A stretch of 64,000 bases of DNA from Pholiota molesta (Eukaryota; Basidiomycota; Agaricomycetes; Agaricales; Strophariaceae). Shown in pieces: positions 1 to 11,600 of this stretch. Position numbers and translations under genes: made by a program. A model generated the notes under the pieces. The model had not been told where the DNA came from. It did not search any database and worked only from the letters and a program-made list of their open reading frames with translations. How positions within the stretch are numbered: position 1 is the stretch's first letter; every line of letters begins with the position of its first letter. The DNA is taken from the NCBI GenBank assembly GCA_014925825.1, contig JACGCK010000024.1:62001-126000 (forward strand), read 5' to 3'.

Positions 1-83
1 CTATGTGGTTGTGTAAATATAAATATGAAAGTACGGGTATAACTGCGTGGAAAGGATCACCGATACCAACGAACTATTCCAGG

Positions 84-2048
84 CTAGATAGGATAAATTT
101 TCAAGGCAACGCTACCATGTGAATCTGTCTACAAAAAAAAAAGTCAATAATGGACGTCCAAAAATCGCGATGTAAGATCGAGGAAACACCCCAAGTTTTA
201 ACATAAAGAAAGCTCGAAACGTACATTTGTATCGATGATTCCATCCGCATACATCATGTAGATTGGATCATGTTGTGTGTCGATCATGAAGGCTGAGCAG
301 CAACCGAGGTGTAGCGTTGATATCACGCATGGAAGACGCGTCTCGACATCGTCAAGAAAGAGCGGGACGTCCTCGGTGCGGATCACACTGGACGGAGCCA
401 ATTTCCCAGGCTGACCTTTCGGAGACGAGGGAGGGGTATGGGTATCCAGACGGCCTTGGGCAGACAGCACCGCTGCGAGGGAGAAGTCAAAGATGTCTAT
501 GGCGCCGGATGGCTCCGTCGTGCCAATGTCGTGCTTCAAAACGGCACGCTGACCATAGATGCATCTGGACAAAAAAAAAGATAACTAATGTGAGCACTGC
601 AATTATTCTAATTCTCCAAAAACGGGAATAGCAACCTTGTCCAGTATTTCACAAGTTCCGGAGGGGAAGAACGGCCCCATCGCGTGTTGGGCGGGCCCCA
701 TTCTGCCCAGGGAATATCCAGAGGCGCATGCTCCGTAAGTGCGTGAGCGTACTTTAGGAGCACGCGCTGGTGCAGGAACATGTTCAGATAGTGGAGGCGC
801 CGCGGGCTATCCTCTGACGTGACCTCTGTGTACACCATGGTAAACATGTGTAGGCGGTCATCATCATGTATTGCGAATGGTAAATGCGAGAGAGGATTTG
901 CCTCGATGGGGCCAGCATGGCTGGAGATTGTGAGGAAAGTGATGCCAGGCGACATTGGTGGAAGATGAAGCGTAGCAAGGTGAATGGCCTTGGTAGCCGC
1001 CGCGGAGGATCGTACAAGCTTGTATAACCGTATCTCTCCGTAGTTGCCCACCGTCGTAAGGAAGAAGTATGTGGAATCGAGAAGCATGAAGTCAGTCACC
1101 ATAAAAGCGAGACAGGGATTGAAAAATGTGGAGGTATCCTGTATTGTTTGATATTAAATATGTGGCAAAGTGGCGTAAATTTGAGCGCACCAATAACAGA
1201 TCCGATGTAGTCCAGTCCCATACTACTGCTCGCATCTCCCCCTCATCATCATGGAAATGAACGGCGACGACGTCATATGCAATTTGTAGAACGGGGGGGC
1301 CGAAAATATCCTCGCGGTAATGTTTCGGAACAATCGTCAACTGCAAGGGGCTTTGCTGCGCCCGTGGATGTATGGCGTTGGTAGATATAGTGCGAATGTG
1401 AACGCGGAGGATACGAGTGTCGGTCATTGACAATGGTGGGCTACGGATGGTTAAAGTCAAGGTTAAAAGATAATACATGTACACAGACACGCACTCACGT
1501 TACATCGTCCTCCAAGAAAACTATCAAATCCTGCGTCGGGTCCATCGTGAACTCCATAACCGAGAATCCGATCGAGGGTGTTCGAAGCGTGCGTCCATCG
1601 GCATTGCGGGCGGTCGGTAGCCATGAGATTTCAAAGTGGTCATTTCCAAAGCCATCACTGCACAGGTGAGCGAAAGCGCCTCCGGCGAGCTCGGATGCAC
1701 AGCAGCGAGGTTGCGTCTGGCGTGTCAAAGGCTCGTTCACTTCGAGTCCCACCCACGCCTGACGTCGCCTTACAAGTGATTCGATGAGGGCTGAGTGATT
1801 GAGCGACGTTCCGGTGTCTTTGAGGCCCTCCAAATGCAACTGAATAGTATACGCTAATACTGAGGAACTCTTGAAAGCCTCGTACATAGCTGTGCATGTC
1901 TGCGAGAAATCCTACAGGTTCAGCCTCTTCCCCAGATATCGAAGCGACACAGCCTTACCATCGCACAGGAGACGAGTGAAACGGCATCGAGGTTGGTAAG
2001 GATCTCGATTTGCAGCTCTTGTGGCAAAGCGCAGAAACAGTTCGCCAT
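84..2048 (-). CDS. F-box protein, paralogue A (intact, six exons, about 542 aa)
   Basis: Likely a substrate-recognition subunit of an SCF-type ubiquitin ligase. Residues 1-30 carry an F-box-like start (FCALPQELQIEILTNL, then LDAVSLVSC). The rest is a fungal family with no domain I can name, marked by MDPTQDL, VWDWTTSDL, DIPWAEWGPP, YGQRA and VPLFLDDVETRLPC. Exons: 2048-1959, 1899-1499, 1440-1191, 1138-636, 564-225, 128-84. Introns are 52-96 bp with GTAAGG, GTGAGT, GTGCGC, GTTGCT and GTACGT donors. Phases agree at every join and total 543 codons. The last exon is only 15 codons and ends in IYPI-stop; the same ending occurs in copies B and D, and a variant (IYFI) in C, which supports it. The start is the first ATG of the F-box, 72 bp from a TATAAATA. 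Its target is unknown. Sure of the F-box family; moderately sure of each junction. Confidence 0.8.
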
Positions 2049-2119
2049 TTTGGAGTTGAATCGATGAAGCGGATGACTTGTAGACCGCTGATAATCGAAA
2101 TGACTGTCGCGTTCCAAAG

Positions 2120-2127
2120 TATTTATA
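2120..2127 (-). promoter_or_regulatory. TATA box of F-box gene A
   Basis: TATAAATA on the minus strand, 72 bp upstream of the ATG. The surrounding bases, GGGAATGATATAAATA preceded by a GAGAACGATG stretch, are also found 71 bp upstream of F-box copy C at 32330. The core promoter was therefore copied along with the gene. Confidence 0.6.
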
Positions 2128-2396
2128 TCATTCCCACAGGCATCGTTCTCAGTGCTCGGTCCGGCCTCGCGTTCGACAGATAGATTACTTGATAACGCAC
2201 ATAAACACCCAAAAAAATAGACACGCATCGCTCTCTGTTCTAGCCGCATCCTTCGCCCCGCCTCCTCTTCACCACCACCCCGCCGATCATCAATCCCCTG
2301 CCATGCCGCAACGTCGCATCGTCCAGCTCGCGCCATCTTCCAATGCGCTTTAAGCACTGCGATGCTCGGTTGTACATCTATGACAATCATGGTGAA

Positions 2397-2665
2397 TTAA
2401 ACGGACCAGGCGCTGTTGAAGGAGATGTCGATGGGGATTGAGAGTTGGCAAAGTTGGAGGTCTCTACGAGGGGCCATGCACGCCCGTTGTCGTCCATTGC
2501 GGCCGGTGCGCTTGGCGGAGATGACGCGTGCCAGTGGAAATGGCCTCGGTAGGTAAGGGCACCAATCGAATGGGGTGGCCATGTCAGAGAAGGCGTGCTG
2601 AAGTCAGTTAGTTGCGAACGGTGGGATAGGGTTAGATGGCTTACCTTGCCTACATTGTCTAGCAT
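2397..2665 (-). CDS. Small spliced open reading frame, about 73 aa, unknown
   Basis: A seven-codon first exon (2665-2645) starting MLDNVGK is followed by a 46-bp intron with a GTAAGC donor, a CTAAC-like branch site and a TTCAG acceptor. Exon 2 (2597-2397) stays open for 66 codons. The product has no signal peptide, membrane segment or motif that I recognise. It lies just upstream of the F-box A promoter on the same strand, so it could also be a 5' leader remnant of the duplicated unit. The clean splice signals are the only real support. Confidence 0.25.
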
Positions 2666-2879
2666 AGTTTAGTTCCCCACTACATGGTGCTTGTAGCTTG
2701 AGTACTCAAGGAACTCCGGTATCCGACATTCCAACTGCTGAATTCAGCGGTGAGATCGTCAGAATTAGACTGCAAGGAAAATAAGGGCTTGCGTTGTGGG
2801 TGGCATGAGAGATCGGTTTGCAGGCACATAAGTCAGAGTGCTACTCATGCTCATGCTACCGAGAGAGATGTGATTCCAT

Positions 2880-3030
2880 AGTGTTGTGGATTGCAAACAC
2901 GGCAATGGAGCTCGCAGTTCGAACATTGCGCACGGACTCTCAACCCGGCCCGAGACTTCCGCTCTGGCTTTGTCATCTGATTCTAGGATAGCAAACTTCG
3001 TCCTGCTTCTTGTCCGTCCACCACAAATGT
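2880..3030 (-). repeat. Truncated R1 repeat with CGG-N9-CCG core (2933-2947)
   Basis: Read on the minus strand, this piece carries the GGGC-CGG-N9-CCG-TGCGCA core shared with five other places in the window (26096, 28680, 29733, 35599, 53031). Only about 150 bp of the R1 block seems to remain. It sits between the R2 repeat and F-box A, the same order as in the plus-strand unit at 51.5-56.9 kb. Confidence 0.5.
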
Positions 3031-3129
3031 CTTGTCTCCAGAGCTCAACGCACTCCGCCTCCACTAGCGCGCTACTGAAATATGGCTAAACTACTCCAGA
3101 GCGACATCGACGTCTGCTCGGCTCCCTGA

Positions 3130-4480
3130 TCATCTGTTCCACCCTACGAACTCGATTCTCCACACTGGCGAGACACTTGGTACGGATGCCAGATGCAAAC
3201 GATGGGGAGTGCATGTGAGCAGCCCGATATATTTCGTTTCGTCTTGCACCGCCTTTCTCCCTTCCTTCGCTGGTCGGCGACCGGTTCCATGCTCGGGGCG
3301 GGCGTCTGAGGTATCATGCAATCATCGGATGATTCACTCAAGAGGTGGCCGACCATGATAGCATAACTTACCTTTGGTATAGTGTCAAGGAGAAAATCAG
3401 TTCTCGATGACCTTGTCGAAGCTATGCACTTTGCTAGCTCTAATGACCGATAAGGTAGTCAGTTTCCTCATTCATCGGCCACCTCTTGACTCTTGTCGAT
3501 CCGCGATGACTGTATTGATCCTGCCACGTTGTCTTCAATGCCTGACCATTCAGACGTGGACTGTATATGCTTTTCTATCGTCTCAAGCATGTCTAAAGCA
3601 CACATTCCGAATATACACGCTCACACAGGATACGAAAGCAGAGCAAACCCTGGGCGACGTCCGCCTTCCTAATTTTCTTCCATCCATGCTAGTCCTCTGT
3701 CAGGGCCCACGCACTGCTGAGCTTTGGCTGCACTACTAGATTCGCGCGACATTAACCGCAGCTCGTGCTACTTGTTACTTCATCATTTCTTCGACCTGAC
3801 GAACTTGATCTACAATGATATCGAGCGTTCGATACGCGATATGTGGTCCATTCGTACCCATATTCCAGACTCCCAACGACTACGTTCCATCTCAGTCTCC
3901 ATTAGCCGGCTCAGACTGCGCGCAACTGCCCATCTTCAAGACGAGGCGGAGATCTCTTCTTCTTCCCAGACTTCGTGCGCCTCCGATCTGCTGGAGAGTG
4001 CGCGGGATCAAGCGCGCCTTGCGGATTAGACGGTGACGCATGATGGGGTTGGCGATTCCATTGATATACGGTGTACACCGTTCCTGGAGAGTACCGCACA
4101 GACGCGCGACGTGAAGGACAGGGAGTGCATGTGAGTCCCTCGATGTTGTTTGTTCCGCCTTTCGCGGCCGTCCTCCCGTTCTTCCCTAGTCAACCCATGC
4201 GCGGGGCGGGCTTCTGGGATCAGTATAAACTGTCGGATCATTCTTGCAAGAGGAGACAGACCATGGTACCACGACTTACCTTTGTTTTGTGCCGGCTGAG
4301 AATGTTTCATTCTTGGCCGCCTTGTCGGTGCTATGCATATTGCCAGCTCTATCGGCAGATAAGGTAGTAATGGATCATTATCAAAAGCCCCCTCTTGTCG
4401 GATCGCGACGGATGTATTGATCATGGTACGTCGTGTTCGATGGCTGCGCAAAGGACTTAGGGAACTGCTTGTGGCTAACT
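3130..4480 (-). repeat. R2 repeat, two adjacent copies, with a decayed gene-like stretch
   Basis: Two copies (about 3130-3520 and 4060-4480) of a sequence that recurs in plus orientation at 34.3-35.0 kb and 51.5-52.6 kb. Shared landmarks are GAGCTAGCAAAGTGCATAGC, a TGCACTCCCCATCG-like box and an AGACGCACCAGGACTCCC-like box. Between the copies, plus-strand frames at 3407-3739 and 3724-4029 look coding in composition (for example HFFDLTNLIYNDIERSIRDM). They have no clear start, splice sites or known domain, so I read them as remains of a gene. Confidence 0.5.
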
Positions 4481-4559
4481 TGCGACCGGGCGGTCATTGA
4501 TGGAGCTGAACGTTCGCCGATTGTTAGTAGATTGATCGTTGATTCAAGTCAATGCATAG

Positions 4560-6330
4560 TCTATGCAAAAGTACCTATAAGCGCGTCGAGCTGTTTCTAC
4601 TTCGCAGTCATAGGTTTCTCGTTGATTTCCAACAAGTATTGCAGTTTACTTCGTCGTATAGGGCAGATAGGCATCATTTCTACGTTTCCTGCATTGTAAT
4701 GCAAGTGAGGTATGAATCTTTGAATGACCCAGTCCGAAACGGCCAAGTAGGCGTAGGCGTGCATGACATCTTGTCATTCTTTTTCATTTGTTTCGAATCT
4801 CAAGTAATTTTTGCGTCTCTTGCCTATGAAACTGATTTAAGCGTCCTTTACCAACACCGATGCTCGAGATGTAACATTCGGATTACATTATACATTATCA
4901 TATGTACGAAAGGGGACCGACGAAGCGAAAATTACATGCATAGCGAGATCAAGATCACTTATGACCTCTAAAGAAGTGAAATATCCAAGTCAGCACCGAC
5001 GGCGAGATGTTTTGATCTAAAAAAACTTACTTGACGACAGTGCTTTTCCCGGTCTCCATATTGTGTTCGGTGAGCTTTGTAACACGCTCGTTCTTCATAA
5101 GAATCGGCTTTTCGATAGTATTATAGACACTCCCCGGCCGCACGGTTCCACCGAGAACGGCATGCGTGTCCCCATGCGCGCGCTCAGCCCAGACTTTCGA
5201 CGCCACGTTCCAAATGTGATCACTGTACTTATTCTCATGCCTTTCCGGGATCTTGATACCGTGCTGCGCGAGCCCATGGTTTATCGTCGATTTGTCGTGC
5301 GCATGGGCGAATTTCTGGGCATCCCCGTGTACCGATACGGGGTGGCCGTGCGCGTCCTTGCGCGTGCCGCTCCAGAAGACGGCCTCGCCGGACTTGGGGC
5401 GGAACGCTTTCTTCACTTGGTTGATGGTCGATACGGCTTGGGCGGCCTGTTTGAACTGACCTATGCCGCGTTGGCGTGCCTCGAGCGCTACCTCATCAGA
5501 CCGCTCGTAGTAGGTTGGGGCGGCGACGACCGATCCAAGAAGAAGGGCGAGGAAAACAACGAGGAATTTTGGGATGAACATGGTGAATTCAAGGGATCGT
5601 CTGCGCAATGCACGTTTATTATGGGCCAAATGTAATGAGAACATCCCTCACCAATAAGCCTAGATAGTTGATGGAGGCGAACGATTTGCCAGAAATCGAG
5701 GCTATAACCAAGGCCGACCTTCGATACGAGAGTAACGTCAGCATAATAAATGTCTGCCAGCTGGTCACTCACCAGCAGCCAAAGGTGGATGATACAGCGG
5801 GAATCGTTCCAAACGATGTGAGGCAATTTGCCCATGACTGAAAGCCTTTTGTACGACACGCACAGCGTGTGAATGGCAACACCTGATAATCAAAGGAGTA
5901 GTCTCTCGGAGAGTCGGAGGGTGTGTTGAAGCACCAACATTTGAAATTCCAAGCGAATGCGCTGATCCTCAAGCGTACGGAGAAGCCGAGTGGCAGACGT
6001 TTTGGTTCAGGCATCGTAGTCTAAGCACATGAACGTCCTTTAGCCGATCAGCATGATGTCAGTAACATGAAAATTTGCAATTTCTGAGATCAGCCAAGAT
6101 TACTATCTTTAGCTTTGAAGGCGGTACCAAAGCCAACATACTGAGCTTCAATCTCAACTTATCGACCATGCAAGTTGCAACGTTTGGGAGACCTCCTGAC
6201 CTTGTGGAATGACCAGTGACCATTCATGTCAGAATGCCTTAGAGTAGCAAAATCAATCGACAATTACATGGCGGGATACTTTACTATGAGAATGAGAACG
6301 CCATATCTATTCGCCTTTGAATATACGCGA
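4560..6330. repeat. Tandem duplication, unit 1 (secreted-protein gene)
   Basis: About 1.8 kb that is repeated at about 6470-8520. The match covers the 3' flank (a GTTTACTTCGTCGTAT-like box versus GTTTACGTCGTCGCAT), the whole gene, its upstream region and a distal block (TAGATTACTATCTT...CAGCTTTGAA). The copies have diverged by many substitutions and small indels, so the duplication is not recent. Outside the gene I see no other coding sequence. Confidence 0.7.
4955..5581 (-). CDS. Small secreted protein, copy 1 (two exons, about 187 aa)
   Basis: Function unknown. The start MFIPKFLVVFLALLLGSVVA is a classic signal peptide (about residues 1-21), followed by a short acidic stretch ending ALEARQ that could be a propeptide. 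The mature part is His-rich, with FWSG, WNVASKVWAERAHGDTH and VRPGSVYNTIEKP. Exon 1 is 5581-5031. A GTAAGT donor at the apparent stop and a TTTAG acceptor add a short exon 2 (4967-4955), giving VVKGHK-stop. The same splice and ending (VVKGHR) occur in copy 2, so I trust it. The FWSG...AS..A..A.G layout vaguely recalls domains in bacterial polymorphic toxins that act on NAD, but this is weak inference and no catalytic residue is assigned. No transmembrane segment was seen beyond the signal. Confidence 0.75.
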
Positions 6331-6469
6331 AAATATCCTACGCGATATCTGAAGACTGACACCCTTCTGGGTATGTAAGTCGATGCATCAGTTCATAGTC
6401 CTTGCGAAACGCATCTGTATACGCGTCGAGACCCGAGCTGTTGACTGCTTAAAATATATTTACCATACA

Positions 6470-8520
6470 TACAATAGATACATAGCCTCCACTTCACACT
6501 CATAGGATTCTTGTTGATTTTCAATATCATGTACTTGTATTGCGGTTTACGTCGTCGCATAAGGGCAGTGGTAGGCCTCATTTCTACGTTTCCTGCATCG
6601 TATGTAATGCAAGTATATGAACGGCAAGTGGATATTTTTGTCCCGAGCGGCCAAGTAGACGACATCAAACCCGATCTCTTGTCATTCCTTTTCGTTTGTG
6701 TCTAATCCCTTGCGTATTTCACTTATGAGATTGATTCAATGCAGCTCTTACCAACAGCGAATATATCTTTGCACTTTGAGTCGAGTTGTAACATGCGAAT
6801 AATATTCCAGATTATTACAGAGGATGCGAAGATTTACATACAAAACAAGAATAAGATCTAACGATGACCTCTAACGAGTAAAATATCCAAATCAGCAACG
6901 ATGGGATGATTTGATCGCGAAAAACTTACTTGACGACATGGCTCCCCCCGCCGCCCATACTGTGTTCAGTAACCTTGTGGACTCCGTGGTTGCCCATGAG
7001 GGTTGGCTTTTCGATTTTGTTATAGACACTACCCGGCCGAACGTTCTTACCAAGAATGACATGCGTGTCCCCATGGGCGCGGTCGGCCCAAACTTTCGAC
7101 GCATGGTTCCACATGTGATCGCTGTACTGGTTCTGAGGCGTATTCGGGATATGGATACCGCTCTTCGCGAGGGCATGGTTGATCGTCGAAGTACCTGGGT
7201 GCGTACTGGAGTATTGCTCGGCGTGCACGCGTGCCGATACGCGATTACCGTGCGCATCAGGGGTCGAGCCACTCCAGAAGAGGGCCTCGCCGGATTTGGG
7301 GCGGAGGCTTTTCGACACTTGGTTGTTGATGCGTACAGCGTGGGCGGCGTGTTTGAACTTGTCTTGGCGTGCCTCGAGCTCGACCTCATCAGACCGCTCG
7401 TAGAAGGTTGGCGCGGCGATGACCGATCCCAGAAGAAGGGCGAGGACAACAATAAGGAATTTTGGGGTGAACATAGTGGATTCAGGGAATCGTCTATGAT
7501 ATCCATGTTCAGTATCGGCCAAATATAATGGTAATATTTCTCACCAATAGGTCTAGATAATTCAACGTTGATGAAAGCGAACGATTTTCGAGAAATCCTC
7601 TAACCAAGGCCGACCTTTGATACGAGAGAGTATCGTCAGTATAGTGAAGCTTGTCAGTTGGTTGATTACTCACCAGCAGCCAAAGGTGAATGTTACAGTG
7701 GGAACGTTCCAAACGATCTGAGGAAATCTCCCCATAACTGAGAGCCTTATATACGACATACACACCGTGTGAAACGCGCCTAGGTGGAGACTGTGGAGTC
7801 CAGAAGACGACGTGATAATCAGAAGAGTATGCATGCGTAACACCGTTTCGCCGACGTCAGGTACCGTCACTGCACAGTGCGAAGATCCTCAAGTGTACAT
7901 ACGGAGAAACATAGGTGGATCTACTATCTCAATCCAGGCGTTTGAAACAATTTCGGTAGAAAGTGTACTCCTCCACAACCATTGACCCTCCATCCCTCAA
8001 ACTTCGCCAGCACATGCGGCTTTTTGTCTTCTACTCGAATATAAAAATTCTTGTGGAGAGATCAAGCACAGTCGACAGCGGAGCATTCCCGGTGGTATAA
8101 AGTCCCCGACATCGCGAGATTGATTCAAAGCCTTGTAACTGAAAGTCACATCAAGATTTTCGTATTCCGAGTCCCGGCACCGTCGGCTGCCACAATGGTC
8201 ATGCAGGAGGATTTTGGCGTGCGATTGGCAGACGACAAGTTGACGTTAACATTGCGTACTCAAAAAATCATGCTTAGTCCAATTTTGGTTCAGGTAGCAC
8301 ATGGATGAATCGCACTCATCAAAACATTGTTCAGCCGATGTCAATTATTACATTTCCAAGATTAACCTAGATTACTATCTTCAGCTTTGAAAGCGGTACA
8401 AAGCTAACTTCCTGAGTTTAAATCTCAACTCATCGTCTACGCAATGTTTGGGATGTCATGAGGGCCTCCTGACCTTGCGATACGAATCAATGACCAGCGA
8501 CCATTCACATCAGAATCAGT
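6470..8520. repeat. Tandem duplication, unit 2
   Basis: Second copy of the 4560-6330 segment. It is longer because about 300 bp between roughly 7930 and 8300 have no counterpart in unit 1. The distal shared block, including a TCCTGACCTTG box and ACCAGCGACCATTCACATCAG, marks its far end. No further gene is visible between 7475 and 8606 apart from this duplicated flank. Confidence 0.65.
6858..7474 (-). CDS. Small secreted protein, copy 2 (two exons, about 185 aa)
   Basis: Paralogue of 4955-5581, with the same signal peptide type (MFTPKFLIVVLALLLGSVIA) and the same FWSG, ASKVWADRAHGDTH and VRPGSVYNKIEKP blocks. The spacer between the FWSG motif and the second half has changed most. Exon 1 is 7474-6930 and exon 2 is 6870-6858, joined at GTAAGT and GTTAG to end VVKGHR. 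Both copies keep an open frame, a signal peptide and the intron, which suggests both are under selection as secreted proteins. Their function is unknown. Confidence 0.75.
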
Positions 8521-8606
8521 CGCTAAGTAGCAGAATCATTCTTCACTTCGGTATGCGTCAGAAATGCCACATCTATTCTCCATTGCATGCTAAGCGATGT
8601 CTAACT
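7475..8606. other. Intergenic region between the secreted-protein gene and Dicer
   Basis: Contains the promoter side of secreted-protein copy 2 and the end of the tandem duplication. Frames here are short and not shared in codon pattern between the two units. I see no gene. Confidence 0.6.
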
Positions 8607-11600
8607 CTATTCTTCATGTTTCACCTTCTTCCGCCTCTTTGCCGTTTTCTTCTTTTTCATTTCTTCGTACGCAATCCCCACATCGCGCAACTTGAATTTC
8701 TTGATCGCCTGTTCAGCCACGTTATACTTGACCTCCTCCTGGCTCGGTTTCCCTCGCCATTGCGCCACCTCCCTCGCCTCCTCGATACCGTCGACCACAA
8801 CAGTGCAGCTCACTTTCCCGCCCTCCCGCTGAGTATCGTACTTGATTTCACGTTCATGCTTCGATGCCCACATAGAGAGTCGTGAGACGGGGTGAAGGAT
8901 GTCCACGTCATCAGCGACAAGGCGTTCCAGCAAAGGGAGGATGCCAAGTTGAGTCAAGACTTCTTCCACTACCGGAAACGATCCACCGGAGTCGAGGAAG
9001 ACAGCGCCTAGGATACTCTCTATCATATCGCTGAAGAATTTGGGCGCCTGAAGACGGGTCAGCGCCGCCCACGGGAACACGTTACCGCTCAGCAAACTCG
9101 TCTCGATATCCTCCTGCCACTTCCGGAAGCGCGTCGCGGTGTTGAGTTGATCCTCGAGTACCTTAGGGCTCGAATGCAAGAGGCACTTCCACAGATATAT
9201 CTTCTTCGTCTCGGCTGGGACTTCGATGCCGCCACCGGGCGCAGGACGTGGCATGGCCGTTTCCACAGTAGTATACGTCTTTAGACAGAAATACGATAGG
9301 ATATGTGCATTCACAAGGGCCGATTTTCGCAGATGCATGTGTCCAGGACTATAGTTTTTTCCTGGAGCGCGATACAAGAAATCGGTGACTACCATGTCCA
9401 GAACGGAGTCGCCGAGGAATTCCATGCGCTCGTACGACGGCGTACGAGAGTCTTGCTGATAACTAGCGTGTGTGAGCGCCTCGATCAGGAGGAGCTTGCG
9501 CTGAAAGGTGTACCCAAGCATTCGCTCGACATCGGCGAGCTGAGACGGGACGGTGAATTCGTCCGTGGATATGATATCGACCCGCGCGAGGACTTCTGCG
9601 ATACGGGAAGGGAGGGGTTCCCACTGGACGCCCAGGTCAAAGAACTTGATGTATTCGTAACCGAGATCGAAGCTACCATGGAGGTAAGCAGCGCCGATGA
9701 TAGACTCGACTACGTCCGCGAGGACTTGACGCAGAACGTCAAATTTATGCAAAGATAGTTCGTAACGCGTCATACATACCTTTGGTTGATAAATCTTCAC
9801 TCTTCTTCGGTTTCTTCTTTTTCTTGACCTTCTTGACTGCCTCGGGGTTTTCAACGGCGGTTGATTTTGCCGCTATATCATGATCTGGTGCGGAGATGGA
9901 GTTATTTGTTGGTTCCAAATCGGCTTGGTTATGTGCTGGAGTCGATTGCGTATTCTCAGGTTCGATTGTGGATGGAGCAAGTGGAGAGACGGCTTCACGT
10001 TCGCTCGGATCCGCATGAGGCGAAGGGAGCACCGGCGCATCCTTAGCGGCAACATACTTCGGCTTCCACTTCTTCCCCAACATAATATCTATTATGAACA
10101 AAGCAAGCCCCGCTCCGTCGTCAGCTCACACCATCGTTATGATAATCAAAAACGAACTCACCCCGAATGATCCACCGATATAGCCCCCTCTTCACATCCT
10201 CCTTCGCCAGCCGCACATTCGATACCGCATGGTCCTTCTTCTGCGTCAGATACCCCTCATGCCAGAGCGGATACTGCGCGAACACATTCAGGCCGCAGAG
10301 GAACTTGAGCACCGTGTCCCCAAGCGTCTCCATCCGCTGGTAGTTGAACTGCTCTCCAGACACAGGCGCTGTGATAGCCACCGTAAGAAGCGGCAAAGGG
10401 ATAAGAGGGAGCGACACGGCCGGCGATGATGCGTAGTCGGCGATGGGCGATAAAGAGGAATCCATTGGCGTCAGAGGCGAAGACAAGGAAGAGGAAAAAA
10501 TTGTCGTATGCAATGAACACGCCGTCATGCGCATGGCAAGGAAACGCAGAACAGACGGGAGGAGGAACGCATATTCCGTCTCCTCTGGAGAAAACAAAAT
10601 AATCCCCGAAAAACGCGCCAACAGATGCACCAGCGGCGGACCCCCGCTTCCCTTTTCCTCCTTCCCCTCCTCCTCCTGCGGAAACGCCTCCGGAGTCGGT
10701 ATAAGAAAATTACTCCGCGGCGGAAAAGCCTGCACCACAAGCACCGGATACTCAATCTCCACGTCGGTCCCGTCGCCACTCCTCTTCTGATACAGCTTCT
10801 GCACGCGCTCCTCCTCTTCCTCCGTAAGCGGCTCAAACTGCCACCTCACGAACTTGAACGGGCGCCCAAAGCCCGCCTGACGCTGCACGAGCGTCACATC
10901 ATCTGGATGGCCGAACGCCGCCCCGAAATCGTCCGCGCGGGCTGTCAGATGATGCTTGTGCAGCTCGGGCGCACGGGCTGTGAGGTCTTCGAGCCAAACA
11001 CGGCGTCTCGTCCATTCGGCGTCGATGGCGGTGGAATACACGGCGTCGAACGCAAAAGAGAGCGCTTCAGCCGGCGACGCGGGTAGGAACAAGTAGCTGA
11101 AGTCGAGGTTATCCCACTCCATCCGCGTATTATTGAGGCCCCAGAACAGCACCCGCGTCCACTCGCGCGCGTCCGCGAGCCGCTGCGCATGCGTGCCCCC
11201 ACTCTCCACACCGAATGACCCGACATAGCGCACGCTCGTCTGCGTGGGCGGCACGCCAGCTCTATACAGCGTCGGGCCCTCCGTCCCACCGTCCAACGCA
11301 ATCGCCGCGGCCTTGGTAAACAGCCACAACGGCGCAAGACCCTGGATATGCACCTGCGCCGCATACCACGTCTCCTCGCCACCAACCGCGTCCTCCTCCG
11401 GCGCCGCCCACGGGTCGAGGCCCACGCGCACGCGCGCGAGCCCCTCGCGCTTCTCCACCTCCGCGAGCAGCGCCTTCACCTCGTCCTCGAGCTCCGGCTG
11501 GATCACGCTCGTCATCGGCAGCAGCCGGTCGTTCAGCAGCCCCTTCTCGTAGAGCGTGCGGTACGCGAGGTACGCCGCGTGCCGGTGCGCGGAGATGTTG

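Noticed and set aside
8051..8308. An 85-codon plus-strand frame before the Dicer 3' end
   Set aside because: No start context, splice sites, motif or counterpart in the duplicated unit 1.
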